A stretch of 64,000 bases of DNA from Sphingobacterium puteale (GTDB lineage Bacteria; Bacteroidota; Bacteroidia; Sphingobacteriales; Sphingobacteriaceae), in the NCBI RefSeq assembly GCF_003627955.1, contig NZ_RBWS01000021.1:1-64000 (forward strand), read 5' to 3'. The position numbers and the translations under genes were made by a program. The notes below the pieces were generated by a model. The model searched no databases, was not told the DNA's origin, and was given only the letters and a program-made list of their open reading frames with translations. Shown here piece after piece: positions 8,745 to 17,241 of this stretch (positions are counted from its first letter, which is position 1; each line of letters begins with the position of its first letter).

Positions 8745-11186
8745 TTATTCATAAAAATATACTCTTTTTACCCGCTGCGAAATGCTCGTCAGGAGTTCGT
8801 AAGGGATAGTACCGATAGCTTTTGCCGCGAGTTTAATATCCGGATAAACAATCACTTCATCTTCCTCTGCCACTTCGATATCTGTCACGTCAAGCATACA
8901 CATATCCATGCAGATATCTCCTATTGTTGGTACAAGCTGGCCATTAACCATCATCTTGCCTACACCGTTCCCAAAACGCCTGTCATATCCATCCGCATAT
9001 CCAATTTTTATCGTTGCCGTTTTGCTATCCCGATGCAATACCCCATGCCGATTATAACCAACGGTCTCTCCCGCCGCCAAGTGCTTTATTTGAGTTACAT
9101 TGGTCTTCAGACTACTGACCTCCCGAAGGGGGAGATCATGCCGTTCGACGTCAATCCCATACAGTCCGATCCCGAGCCGAACCAGATCAAAATAGGCCTG
9201 CGGCCATAGTTCGATACCCGAAGTAGCGGCAATGTGGCGCAGAAAAGAATATCCCAGCCCCTCTTCAAGGCGCCTTGTAAACTGATCGAGAAGATCAATC
9301 TGCTGTTGGGTAAAAGCGTTGTCTTCTTTATTTCCGGCAGAAGCCAAATGGGAAAAGACCGACCTTACCTGCAGTATGGCGTCGGTGTTTAATTCAGTAA
9401 TCAGTTTATCCACCTCATCCGGCATAAAACCGAGGCGATGCATTCCCGTATCCACTTTGATATGCACCGGAAAGGATGAAATCCCTCTTCCCTTCAGGTA
9501 ATTCAAAAATGAAGAAAGTACTCTAAAGCTGTAAATTTCAGGTTCAAGATTATACTGGACGATAGATTCAAAGGTATTTTCATCAGGGCTCATCACAACA
9601 ATAGGCAGTGTGATTCCAGCCCCCCTTAGATCGACACCTTCATCTGCAAAAGCCACTGTAAGGTAATCCACCCTATTGAACTGTAACAGGTTCGCAATCT
9701 CAAAACTTCCGCTCCCATAGGAAAAAGCCTTGACCATCGACATCAGTTTCACATGTTTTGGCAACAGCTGACGATAGACATTCAGATTATTCTCCATCGC
9801 ATTGAGGTTGATCTCAAGCACTGTATCATGGGATTTTGCCACCAATAAGCGGCTGATCCGTTCAAAATGAAATTCCCGTCCCCCCTTTAATAAAACGGTA
9901 GAATCCTCAAATTGAAGTGACCTTATATCGTCCAAAAATGCTGTGGTACTGGTATAAGAAACCGATGGAACAGCAAATTGATCAGCGACTTGGGTTAAGA
10001 TCTCACCGATCAAGATCAACTGATCCAAATGGTACTCCGAAAGTAACCGTTTCAGTTTTGACAAACTTTTCTCATCCGTTAAACTAACCCCGGGCAAATC
10101 CGAAAGAATGAGGATTTTGCGCGGATGCTGTCCCTGTTGATTTAAAAATTCAAGTGCAATTTGGAGAGCATCCAAATCGTTACTATAGGAATCATCAATA
10201 ATAGAGCTGTTTTTTTTACCCTTCTTCAGTTCAAGCCGCATGGCGACAGGCTGCAGCTCTTTAATTCTCGATGCGATAACCTCTTTTTCATAGCCAAAAC
10301 GCAACATTACTGCAACACAGTTGATGGCATTTTCTACATTCCCTTTATCAACAAAAGGTACCTCAACGGCAAATGTCCGTCCACCATAGAAAAGTGTGGC
10401 CACTGTAAATTTATCGTCCACCTGTTTGAGCGAATAAACCTCCAATGAGAGCCCTTCATCGTATCCCCATGAAAATTTTCGAGGACGATAAGGCAGTTGA
10501 ATATCCTCTACATAACGGCTGGGAAAGATCATCGTCTCGACGTCCTTGAACAGATTTATCTTTTCATAGATCTTTTCCTTCTTTGATTCAAAACCAGCTT
10601 TATGAGCCACGCCCACATTTGTTAGCAGACCGATCGTTGGTTTTATCATATTTTCAAGCTTAACCATTTCGCCTTTTTCCGAAATGCCTGCTTCGATAAT
10701 GGCAAGATTATACTGATCAGATAAGCCCCATAAAGAAAGCGCTACCCCCAATTGAGAGTTATAGCTTTTGGGACTTCGGTAGATCTTATATTCCGGGGAC
10801 ATCAGTTGATATAACCATTCCTTGACTATTGTCTTCCCATTGCTGCCAGTGATCCCAATGACAGGAAAGCTAAACTTCTGCCGATGATAAGCCGCCAATA
10901 CCTGCAAGGATTCGAGGCTGTCGTTGACCCATATCAAATTTGCATCCGGAAATAACTGTTCCTGTTCTTCATCAATTTGCAGGACAAAGTTTCTTACCCC
11001 CTTATCATAGGCCTCTTTGATATAATGATGGCCATCCCTACTCTTCTGCAGCGCGAAAAACACACCGTTATCTGCCTGAACAATCTTGCGGCTATCATAA
11101 AATAAATGTTGGACTAAAGAATTGGGATCCGTGATAAACGTGCGATTAGGATGTAAAATCTGGACGATTTCCGATATTTTGTACAT
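8745..11186 (-). CDS. Bifunctional MurF ligase / alanine racemase
   Basis: An 813-residue fusion. Residues 1-450 are MurF (UDP-MurNAc-tripeptide:D-Ala-D-Ala ligase) with the ATP-binding GSNGKT at 114-119. Residues from about 455 form a PLP-dependent alanine racemase: the PLP lysine is in SMVKAFSYGSG (about K485) and the second catalytic tyrosine lies in ETVGYNRHG. In the ligase half the late segment (LSDLPGVSLTDE) departs from the usual text but keeps the domain order. The protein makes D-Ala and also adds D-Ala-D-Ala to the murein precursor in the cytoplasm. The fusion is known in Bacteroidota. It is divergent from recX. Confidence 0.94.
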   Translation of the reverse strand: MYKISEIVQILHPNRTFITDPNSLVQHLFYDSRKIVQADNGVFFALQKSRDGHHYIKEAYDKGVRNFVLQIDEEQEQLFPDANLIWVNDSLESLQVLAAYHRQKFSFPVIGITGSNGKTIVKEWLYQLMSPEYKIYRSPKSYNSQLGVALSLWGLSDQYNLAIIEAGISEKGEMVKLENMIKPTIGLLTNVGVAHKAGFESKKEKIYEKINLFKDVETMIFPSRYVEDIQLPYRPRKFSWGYDEGLSLEVYSLKQVDDKFTVATLFYGGRTFAVEVPFVDKGNVENAINCVAVMLRFGYEKEVIASRIKELQPVAMRLELKKGKKNSSIIDDSYSNDLDALQIALEFLNQQGQHPRKILILSDLPGVSLTDEKSLSKLKRLLSEYHLDQLILIGEILTQVADQFAVPSVSYTSTTAFLDDIRSLQFEDSTVLLKGGREFHFERISRLLVAKSHDTVLEINLNAMENNLNVYRQLLPKHVKLMSMVKAFSYGSGSFEIANLLQFNRVDYLTVAFADEGVDLRGAGITLPIVVMSPDENTFESIVQYNLEPEIYSFRVLSSFLNYLKGRGISSFPVHIKVDTGMHRLGFMPDEVDKLITELNTDAILQVRSVFSHLASAGNKEDNAFTQQQIDLLDQFTRRLEEGLGYSFLRHIAATSGIELWPQAYFDLVRLGIGLYGIDVERHDLPLREVSSLKTNVTQIKHLAAGETVGYNRHGVLHRDSKTATIKIGYADGYDRRFGNGVGKMMVNGQLVPTIGDICMDMCMLDVTDIEVAEEDEVIVYPDIKLAAKAIGTIPYELLTSISQRVKRVYFYE

Positions 11187-11240
11187 TCTCCTGGTATTTT
11201 GATTGGATCAAAACTGAACATTTTTTTAGTTATTTCATAT

Positions 11241-11248
11241 TATTTTTG
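11241..11248 (+). promoter_or_regulatory. Putative -7 element of recX
   Basis: TATTTTTG matches TAnnTTTG and ends 13 nt before the recX ATG. No clear -33 TTTG is visible. Confidence 0.35.
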
Positions 11249-11261
11249 AAATTTTGACAAT

Positions 11262-11750
11262 ATGTTTGACGAAGATAGAAAAAACAAAAAGATACTGACC
11301 CCCGGTCAGGCTAAGTTAAAAGCTGAAAGCTATTGTGCTTATCAGGAAAGATCCCAGCAGGAAGTAAGGGACAAACTCTATAGCTGGGGGTTACACGAGG
11401 CAGACGTTGAAAATAGTATAGCGAATTTAATTGCAGAAAACTTTCTGAACGAAGAACGCTTTGCCATCGCCTATTGCAACGGTAAACTACGCATGAAAGG
11501 CTGGGGGAAAATTAAAATCAAACAAGCGTTAAAAGGAAAGCGTGTTTCAGAACAGCTGATAAAAATTGCTTTCAAACAGATCGACCCCGATGAATATGAG
11601 AACATCTTGGAAAATATTATTGACAAGAAAATTCGGGAGATCAAAGACAAAGATTCGTTCATCGTCAAGAACAAAGTCTATCAATTTGCCCTCTCCAGAG
11701 GATTTGAAAGCGATCTAATTTTTTCTATACTGAATTCAAAGGAGTTATAA
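11262..11750 (+). CDS. recX: RecX-family regulatory protein
   Basis: A 162-residue RecX protein, which in well-studied bacteria binds RecA filaments and limits their extension. Three-helix repeat modules are visible: AESYCAYQERSQQEVRDKL (about 22-40), NLIAENFLNEERFAIAY (about 57-73) and the basic GKIKIKQALKGKRVSEQLI stretch, which match conserved RecX text. The gene is divergent from murF-alr (75-nt gap) and is followed by the tRNA-Gly/tRNA-Leu unit. recA is not nearby, as is common in Bacteroidota. Confidence 0.9.
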   Translation: MFDEDRKNKKILTPGQAKLKAESYCAYQERSQQEVRDKLYSWGLHEADVENSIANLIAENFLNEERFAIAYCNGKLRMKGWGKIKIKQALKGKRVSEQLIKIAFKQIDPDEYENILENIIDKKIREIKDKDSFIVKNKVYQFALSRGFESDLIFSILNSKEL

Positions 11751-11777
11751 AAAACAACAAAATAAAGTAAATAAATA

Positions 11778-11809
11778 TTTTGCAATATTAATTTTTCGCT
11801 CTATATTTG
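11778..11809 (+). promoter_or_regulatory. Promoter of the tRNA-Gly/tRNA-Leu unit
   Basis: TTTTG (11778-11782), a 19-nt spacer and TATATTTG (11802-11809) match the Bacteroidota -33/-7 promoter. The tRNA-Gly gene begins 53 nt downstream. Confidence 0.75.
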
Positions 11810-11862
11810 CATCACCAAAAAGGAACACGAGGTTCTTTTTAAAGTTGAAATAAAAATTCCAT

Positions 11863-11935
11863 GCGAAAATAGCTCAGTTGGTAGAGCACAACCTTGCCAA
11901 GGTTGGGGTCGCGAGTTCGAATCTCGTTTTTCGCT
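11863..11935 (+). tRNA. tRNA-Gly (GCC)
   Basis: A 73-nt cloverleaf. Acceptor GCGAAAA pairs with TTTTCGC. The anticodon stem CAACC/GGTTG holds the loop TTGCCAA with anticodon GCC, and the T arm contains TTCGAAT. The CCA end is not encoded. Confidence 0.96.
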
Positions 11936-11940
11936 CACCT

Positions 11941-12025
11941 GCCTAGGTGGTGGAACTGGTAGACACGCAGGACTTAAAATCCTGTTCCCGTTAAGGGAGT
12001 GCGGGTTCGATTCCCGCCCTAGGTA
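11941..12025 (+). tRNA. tRNA-Leu (TAA)
   Basis: An 85-nt class II tRNA. Acceptor GCCTAGG pairs with CCTAGGT (one G-T pair). The anticodon stem CAGGA/TCCTG holds the loop CTTAAAA with anticodon TAA. A long variable arm (TTCCCGTTAAGGGAG) and a T arm GCGGG-TTCGATT-CCCGC follow. It is 5 nt after tRNA-Gly and is likely co-transcribed. Confidence 0.96.
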
Positions 12026-12030
12026 CAAGA

Positions 12031-12059
12031 AAGCCCATCAGTCGATGGGCTTTTCTTGT
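12031..12059 (+). terminator. Terminator of the tRNA-Gly/tRNA-Leu unit
   Basis: GCCCATC (12033-12039) pairs with GATGGGC (12044-12050), followed by TTTTCTTGTT. It abuts the stop codon of the convergent chromate transporter fragment. Confidence 0.85.
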
Positions 12060-12743
12060 TTATGGCAACAGGTACAGTAAAAATCCGTAAACGAGGCTCA
12101 AAAGTATAAGCTGCAGCATTCCTATCCGATATCTAAATAAGAGAAAAATTGAAATAGCTACCCAAAGTAACGCCTTCCAGTCTAAATTTACCGAACCGGA
12201 CGTTGTTGGAAACAAAATTCCCTGCCCTAGATAAAAAGCTAAATTAACAATCACACCTACTACAGAAGCGGTGACCAAGGAGAGTACATACTGGATGGCT
12301 TTATTTTTTTGAGAGCGTTCGATAAGCGGCGCACCGATAAAGATCAATGCAAAATTGGGCAAAAAAGTAAAGTAAGCTGTAGCCGCCAGACCTACCGCAG
12401 CCATTGCATAAGAGTGGTCAAAATGATTAAATCCGGCCATAAATCCTACATAAGCCAACACGATAACCAATGGCCCCGGCGTTGTTTCGGCCAATGCGAA
12501 ACCGTCTATCATTTGTGTCTTTGTCAGCCAGAGAAATTTTTCCGTCACCAAATTTGCAACATAGGGAATAACGGTATAAGCCCCCCCGATTGTAAAGTAC
12601 GCCGATTTTGTAAACAAGAAAGAGAGATCTTTCCAAAATGCGGTGTCGGGCATAAACAGATATAGCGCAATAAATGGCCCCAACCACAACAAAAAAAACA
12701 CAAAAAACTGAACGCAAATCTTACGTACGGAAATTAACGGCAC
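12060..12743 (-). pseudogene. C-terminal half of a ChrA-type chromate transporter (5'-truncated)
   Basis: The 227 residues match only the second CHR domain of a two-domain chromate transporter: FTIGGAYTVIPYVA (about 49-62) and DGFALAETTPGPLVIVLAYVGF (about 80-101), with five to six membrane segments. The first CHR domain, normally about 170 residues with its own GGP motif, is missing. Only 144 nt separate this frame from the ompA-like gene, and the in-frame stop at 12777-12779 prevents extension. The best start is a GTG at 12741-12743. It may be a 5'-deleted remnant beside tRNA genes or a still-expressed half-protein. Single-domain CHR proteins exist but usually come in pairs. Confidence 0.6.
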
Positions 12744-12826
12744 CGTCTCCAGGGAATTGACATGTAAGGGTATGAGCTACCCAATTAAATCCGTTAAAGA
12801 AGCCGATCATCTTCCATTTAAGGCAT

Positions 12827-12862
12827 AAAAAAAGCGATATATTTATAAAATATCTCGCTTTT
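12827..12862 (-). terminator. Terminator of the OmpA-like lipoprotein gene
   Basis: AAAAGCGA (12830-12837) pairs with TCGCTTTT (12855-12862), with a further ATATTT pairing inside. On the minus strand the stem is followed by a T run. Confidence 0.75.
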
Positions 12863-12887
12863 CATTCAGGAAAAAGATCCTGATAAT

Positions 12888-13409
12888 TTATTTTTTATCC
12901 AAGATAGTTACTTCCACTCTTCGATTTTTTTGACGTCCCTCTGGTGACTTGTTATCACCAACAGGATTTGACTGGCCAAAACCTTTTGCTGTAATACGAG
13001 ACTCTTGTACACCCGAATCTACAAGGAACTTTTTTACGGAAGCAGCACGTTTATCAGAAAGCCATTGGTTATACTCGACAGTGCCGGTAGCATCTGTATA
13101 GCCGTCAACTTTAATTTTATTGTCGTTCTCTTTCAGGATTAAGGCCAGCTTACTTACTTCAGCCTTTGCTTTTTCAGATAAATAGGAAGAATTTGTTGGG
13201 AACAATAGATCCGACGAAATACTGAATTTAATTCCTTCGTCAGTCCTTTTCGCATCATTAAAGTCCTTTTTCACATTTTTCAAACCATCATCAGTTCCAT
13301 CTTTTGTGACAACAGCTCCAGGATTTACTACAATAGCCTGTTGTTTACAAGAAAATAATGATAAACCTGCACATACGGCCAATAGTCCCAAATTAATTTT
13401 TCTAAGCAT
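12888..13409 (-). CDS. OmpA-family outer-membrane lipoprotein
   Basis: A 173-residue lipoprotein. A signal peptide with lipobox LFSC places the lipidated cysteine at C21. The C-terminal OmpA-like domain (about 60-172) includes VDGYTDATGTVEYN and the peptidoglycan-contacting GFGQSNPVGDNKSPEGRQKNRR. It probably tethers the outer membrane to murein. A frame extends upstream to 13490, but the ATG at 13409 is chosen because it puts the signal peptide at the N-terminus. It is downstream of the glucoamylase-family gene (96-nt gap) and ends at its own terminator. Confidence 0.88.
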   Translation of the reverse strand: MLRKINLGLLAVCAGLSLFSCKQQAIVVNPGAVVTKDGTDDGLKNVKKDFNDAKRTDEGIKFSISSDLLFPTNSSYLSEKAKAEVSKLALILKENDNKIKVDGYTDATGTVEYNQWLSDKRAASVKKFLVDSGVQESRITAKGFGQSNPVGDNKSPEGRQKNRRVEVTILDKK

Positions 13410-13505
13410 CGTTTTTAACGTATTTATTGTCGATTTAAACAGGGTAAATATAAGGAAAAAAGACCAGAAAAGGAGCTCCTTTCCGTTCATCGGATCGTAA
13501 CAAAT

Positions 13506-15695
13506 CTATTTCTTCAAATATACCATATCCAATGTCTTTTTAATTTCAGGAATTTGCTCATACAGCTTCCAGATCAGGCCTGAATTGGCATTTTCAATCA
13601 TTACAGCTATCGTGGCCTGATTTCTCGCCCGGTAACTTTCAGAAACATCATTATTTTTGAGATCGATCCAAGCTCTGAATCCATATTGTGTAAACAGAAC
13701 ATCTGCATACTCCTCATAAAATTTACGCAAAGCTTTCAGACCGATTTCCTTTTCAAAGGGATAGGAGGCTATTGAAATAGCCGGATTTACAAAATATCCC
13801 TGGTCCTGGTAAGCATTATCCACTTGTTCAACACCCCAGATATCCGTAAATCTCGTCCCGATATTCAATTCATTGTCTCTCCGTTTATAGGCAAGTATAT
13901 AGTCTGAGAGGTACTTTTTATAGTCCACAAAATTATCCACCTTCCCATTCGGATTCATGATCAAAAATGGCCGATAAACAGACATCAACGATTCCGTCAG
14001 ATTACCTCCAGCAATACTTTTAGCAAAAATCACCTTATCGTCCGAATAAATGGAAACGGGTACATTCCCTATGTTACCGATCAGGGGATTGCTACTTATG
14101 GTTTGCGCAAGAGAATCAATCAACTTTGTCCTTATCTCCGGTACCAAAGCGCTCAATTCATCACTAAAATCTATTCCGTCTGCATGTTTAGTTGCAAATC
14201 CATTTGTGTAAGCTGAAGCAGCCAAAGGATGTGTTGGAGACGACATGGCAAGCACATAAGTACTAAGACTCTCGTTAAACCCGCCCAATTGACGGGATCT
14301 CGCCGTAGTATCTATAGGAGACCACTTGTTCCAAAGAACATCCGAGTTATTTGGATCAGTAAAATACCTCCAATTAATTCGTTCCCATAATGCCGTAATT
14401 GATTTCCGTAGGGATTGCTCCTGCGGATCATCTTTACTGAAGTATTCGCGGGCGATCAATAATGACTCCATCAGATGTGAAGTACCTCTTACATCATAGG
14501 TCGGTACAGAATCACGATAGTAAGGCACCCCCAATCTCCCATCATAGAAGGCAGTAAACACGCCCTGATGATTTTGCGCCGCGCTCAAAAATTTCACCAT
14601 CCGTGTCATCCGTGCCAACAAAGCCTGTCTCGATATCAGTTGGTTTTCAGCAGCAACAAGTAAACCCAGGATAGCATAGCCAGTTTCATTGGTTGAAACT
14701 ATAGCCTGACGATTTCCACGGTCAGGAAGGTACATCCCACTGTTCACATCATAATTATCAATAAAATAATTCACGTGGGCATTGCGAATAAAACTTAACA
14801 TTTCCGCATCGGTTCCCTTTTTGGTCTGTATTTCCTTTACATCTGAAAATGGAGATTCTACGTAATTGTAATCCACCCAGGCTATTTTATAATAATAGCT
14901 TTTATTATACTCGTTCACCCTGTCGAGACATTTCTGCACATAAATCGGTAAGACTGCGATTGGCTGATAATTCAGCTTATCTTCGGATCTATAAATTTTC
15001 ACGTAGCGAATACTCGGAGTTAATGGCAATTGCCATACAAGTTCAACCTGTTTGTCCACCGCACCTATTTTAGACAAGATAGCAGCCGATGATAGCTTAA
15101 CCTTTGGGTAGTTTTTCGGGAGGAACTCGATTTGATCTATAAAAAGCTGATGCGTAATGGTACCGGTACCATTTTGTTCAAGTAGCAACGAAGACACCGC
15201 CTTTCCCGTGACAATTCCTTCAAATTTTGACACAGGAATAGAAACATTGAGCCAGGTATCATACGCAAAGTCATCAATGTAATAACTAATATCCAATGCA
15301 TTGGAGCGCACATCATTTTGTTGTAGGGCAACTTTAGGCAACTGCCCCTTTTCAGTATTACTTTGGATGAATAATTTAAATGTTAAATGATCATCCTTGG
15401 CAATCATATACTGAAATTTCTGCTTATCATTTAATATACTGGTCTCCCATTTTCCATTTGGAGAAGAGACGTAACGTAGGGAAAGTGAATTCCCCGGAGT
15501 AAAAAACAAGCTATCTGAAACCGGAAGGCTGTGATTCACATTTTGTATCCAGGACTCGCCTGTATAATGTGCCATGCTTTTCGCATAACTTCCATTAATT
15601 ATACTATTATCAAACAGTACCTCCGGATAGCTTTCTGATCTGGCAAGTATGGGCGAAATCAATAGAAAAAGAAAGTAAAAGTATTTTTTCAGCAT
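13506..15695 (-). CDS. Secreted PF10091 (glucoamylase/GH144-like) protein
   Basis: A 729-residue exported protein with a signal peptide (about 1-19). An N-terminal beta-rich region (about 25-200) is followed by a fibronectin-like segment with VWQLP and VKIYRSED (about 215-295). A C-terminal alpha/alpha barrel from about 300 carries FDG-like TAFYDGRLGVPY, RGTSHLMESLLIAREYF and GGFNESLSTYVLAMSSPTHPL. The last motif is the PF10091 signature, normally YNEAMIVYILALGSPTHP. Relatives include GH144 endo-beta-1,2-glucanases. Here the usual acidic DGGDxVET segment is altered to YDVRGTS, so activity or specificity may differ. It has a good promoter at 15765-15795. The substrate is not certain. Confidence 0.72.
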   Translation of the reverse strand: MLKKYFYFLFLLISPILARSESYPEVLFDNSIINGSYAKSMAHYTGESWIQNVNHSLPVSDSLFFTPGNSLSLRYVSSPNGKWETSILNDKQKFQYMIAKDDHLTFKLFIQSNTEKGQLPKVALQQNDVRSNALDISYYIDDFAYDTWLNVSIPVSKFEGIVTGKAVSSLLLEQNGTGTITHQLFIDQIEFLPKNYPKVKLSSAAILSKIGAVDKQVELVWQLPLTPSIRYVKIYRSEDKLNYQPIAVLPIYVQKCLDRVNEYNKSYYYKIAWVDYNYVESPFSDVKEIQTKKGTDAEMLSFIRNAHVNYFIDNYDVNSGMYLPDRGNRQAIVSTNETGYAILGLLVAAENQLISRQALLARMTRMVKFLSAAQNHQGVFTAFYDGRLGVPYYRDSVPTYDVRGTSHLMESLLIAREYFSKDDPQEQSLRKSITALWERINWRYFTDPNNSDVLWNKWSPIDTTARSRQLGGFNESLSTYVLAMSSPTHPLAASAYTNGFATKHADGIDFSDELSALVPEIRTKLIDSLAQTISSNPLIGNIGNVPVSIYSDDKVIFAKSIAGGNLTESLMSVYRPFLIMNPNGKVDNFVDYKKYLSDYILAYKRRDNELNIGTRFTDIWGVEQVDNAYQDQGYFVNPAISIASYPFEKEIGLKALRKFYEEYADVLFTQYGFRAWIDLKNNDVSESYRARNQATIAVMIENANSGLIWKLYEQIPEIKKTLDMVYLKK

Positions 15696-15764
15696 AAGTC
15701 AACATTTTTCACAGGCTTACAATCAAAAACTAAGCCACCACAATGATTATAACGCAAATGTAAC

Positions 15765-15795
15765 AAAGGATTTCCAATGATATTGTATGCTCAAA
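15765..15795 (-). promoter_or_regulatory. Promoter of the PF10091 gene
   Basis: On the minus strand TTTG (15792-15795), a 19-nt spacer and TACATTTG (15765-15772) match the Bacteroidota consensus. The start codon lies 69 nt downstream. Confidence 0.65.
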
Positions 15796-15855
15796 TTTTA
15801 ATTTCGGAAAAAATGCGCTAAATTAGCCCCCTGAATATTTTCATAAAATAGATAT

Positions 15856-16809
15856 ATGAAAACCACTTTTGATTTTGAAAAGCCAATTGCAGATTTGCAA
15901 TTGCAGATTGAAAAGGTAACACAAGTTGCCGAAAAAACTCAAGTTGATATGAGCGCAACCGTTCGTGAACTTGAGGAAAAACTTGCTTCTACGGAAAAAG
16001 AAATATACAGCAATTTAACAGGATGGCAGAATGTTCAAATGTCACGTCATCCGGATCGTCCACAGACCTATGATTATATCGAAGCAATCTGCGATGAGTT
16101 TATCGAATTGCATGGTGATCGTACGGTAAAAGACGACAAGGCGATTGTAGGCGGCATGGCCTCCATCGATGGCAATCCCGTTATGATCATTGGTCATCAA
16201 AAAGGTAAAAACACCAAAGAGCGTCAATACCATAATTTTGGCATGGCCAATCCGGAAGGTTACCGTAAAGCATTGCGCCTGATGAAAATGGCTGAAAAAT
16301 TCAATAAGCCAGTCATTACATTAATCGACACCATGGGTGCTTACCCGGGTTTAGAAGCTGAGGAGCGCGGACAAGGTGAAGCTATTGCACGCAACCTAAT
16401 GGAAATGGCTGTACTTAAAGTTCCTATCATCTGTGTAGTCATAGGTGAAGGTGCTTCGGGCGGGGCCTTAGGTATCGGAGTAGGCAACCGTGTATATATG
16501 ATGGAACATACTTGGTATTCCGTTATTTCGCCAGAATCTTGCTCTTCGATTTTATGGAGAAGCTGGGATCACAAGGAAAAAGCAGCGGAAGCATTAAAAC
16601 TAACTTCCACTGATATGTTGGGCAACGGATTAATAGATGGAATCATTCCTGAGCCATTGGGCGGTGCTCATCAAGATCCAGCACAGGCAGCAGCTCATCT
16701 GAAAGAACAATTATTGAAAGATCTAGCTGAATTGACAGCAAAAGACAGCGATACATTGATCAAAGAACGTATTGACAAATTCAGTAATATGGGCGTTGTC
16801 ACGGAATAA
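15856..16809 (+). CDS. accA: Acetyl-CoA carboxylase carboxyltransferase subunit alpha
   Basis: A 317-residue AccA, the normal length. It starts with FDFEKPIADLQLQIEKV and has an N-terminal coiled helix. The crotonase-fold carboxyltransferase core carries DTMGAYPGLEAEERGQGEAIA (about 161-181), GEGASGGALGIG and ISPESCSSILWR. With AccD it transfers carboxyl from biotin to acetyl-CoA to make malonyl-CoA, the first step of fatty acid synthesis. It appears to be a single-gene transcript with its own terminator. accB, accC and accD are not in the window. Confidence 0.97.
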   Translation: MKTTFDFEKPIADLQLQIEKVTQVAEKTQVDMSATVRELEEKLASTEKEIYSNLTGWQNVQMSRHPDRPQTYDYIEAICDEFIELHGDRTVKDDKAIVGGMASIDGNPVMIIGHQKGKNTKERQYHNFGMANPEGYRKALRLMKMAEKFNKPVITLIDTMGAYPGLEAEERGQGEAIARNLMEMAVLKVPIICVVIGEGASGGALGIGVGNRVYMMEHTWYSVISPESCSSILWRSWDHKEKAAEALKLTSTDMLGNGLIDGIIPEPLGGAHQDPAQAAAHLKEQLLKDLAELTAKDSDTLIKERIDKFSNMGVVTE

Positions 16810-16834
16810 TGTGACTTGCTCTATTTCTCACAAT

Positions 16835-16867
16835 AAAAAAAGTCGGCAGCTGTTGCCGACTTTTTTT
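16835..16867 (+). terminator. Terminator of accA
   Basis: AGTCGGCA (16841-16848) pairs with TGCCGACT (16854-16861), flanked by A7 and T7. It lies 31 nt after the accA stop. Confidence 0.88.
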
Positions 16868-17032
16868 ATTTTAAAACACCCCGTTTCTTCTATAAAAGCG
16901 AAAAGCCTAAACAAAATCGCTCGATTCACAATCAGATTCCTGCCATTTCAAAACAAGAAGCCGTTCTTCTAAAAAAATAAAAGCGTAATTTATAAACTGT
17001 TACAAAATATTTAAACAAAAAGAACAAAAACA

Positions 17033-17064
17033 TTTGGACACAATCACATCTTTTTATACCTTTG
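17033..17064 (+). promoter_or_regulatory. Promoter of tRNA-Lys
   Basis: TTTG (17033-17036), a 20-nt spacer and TACCTTTG (17057-17064) match the Bacteroidota promoter, 22 nt before the tRNA. Confidence 0.75.
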
Positions 17065-17086
17065 CATCACTTTCAAAAACAGAAAG

Positions 17087-17159
17087 GATTCCGTAGCTCA
17101 GCTGGTAGAGCAATACACTTTTAATGTATGGGTCCTGGGTTCGAATCCCAGCGGGATCA
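17087..17159 (+). tRNA. tRNA-Lys (TTT)
   Basis: A 73-nt cloverleaf. Acceptor GATTCCG pairs with CGGGATC (one T-G pair). The anticodon stem ATACA/TGTAT holds the loop CTTTTAA with anticodon TTT. The T loop is TTCGAAT. CCA is not encoded. Confidence 0.96.
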
Positions 17160-17162
17160 CAA

Positions 17163-17194
17163 AAGAAAAGCTAATCACGAGATTAGCTTTTCTT
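17163..17194 (+). terminator. Terminator of tRNA-Lys
   Basis: AAGAAAAGCTAATC (17163-17176) pairs with GATTAGCTTTTCTT (17181-17194) across a 4-nt loop. Confidence 0.85.
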
Positions 17195-17241
17195 GTTTAA
17201 GGGAATTAGGATTCGAACATGGGGCCGGCCGAGTTCCATTT

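Noticed and set aside
11811..11862. Attenuator-like hairpin (AAAAAGGAAC/GTTCTTTTT) in the leader of the tRNA-Gly/Leu unit
   Set aside because: A stem can be drawn with one bulge, but a tRNA leader has no coding sequence to regulate and the structure may belong to tRNA processing only. Evidence was too weak for a feature.
12744..12887. Missing N-terminal half of the chromate transporter
   Set aside because: All frames of this interval were inspected by eye; none shows CHR-domain motifs, and the interval is too short for the ~170 missing residues.
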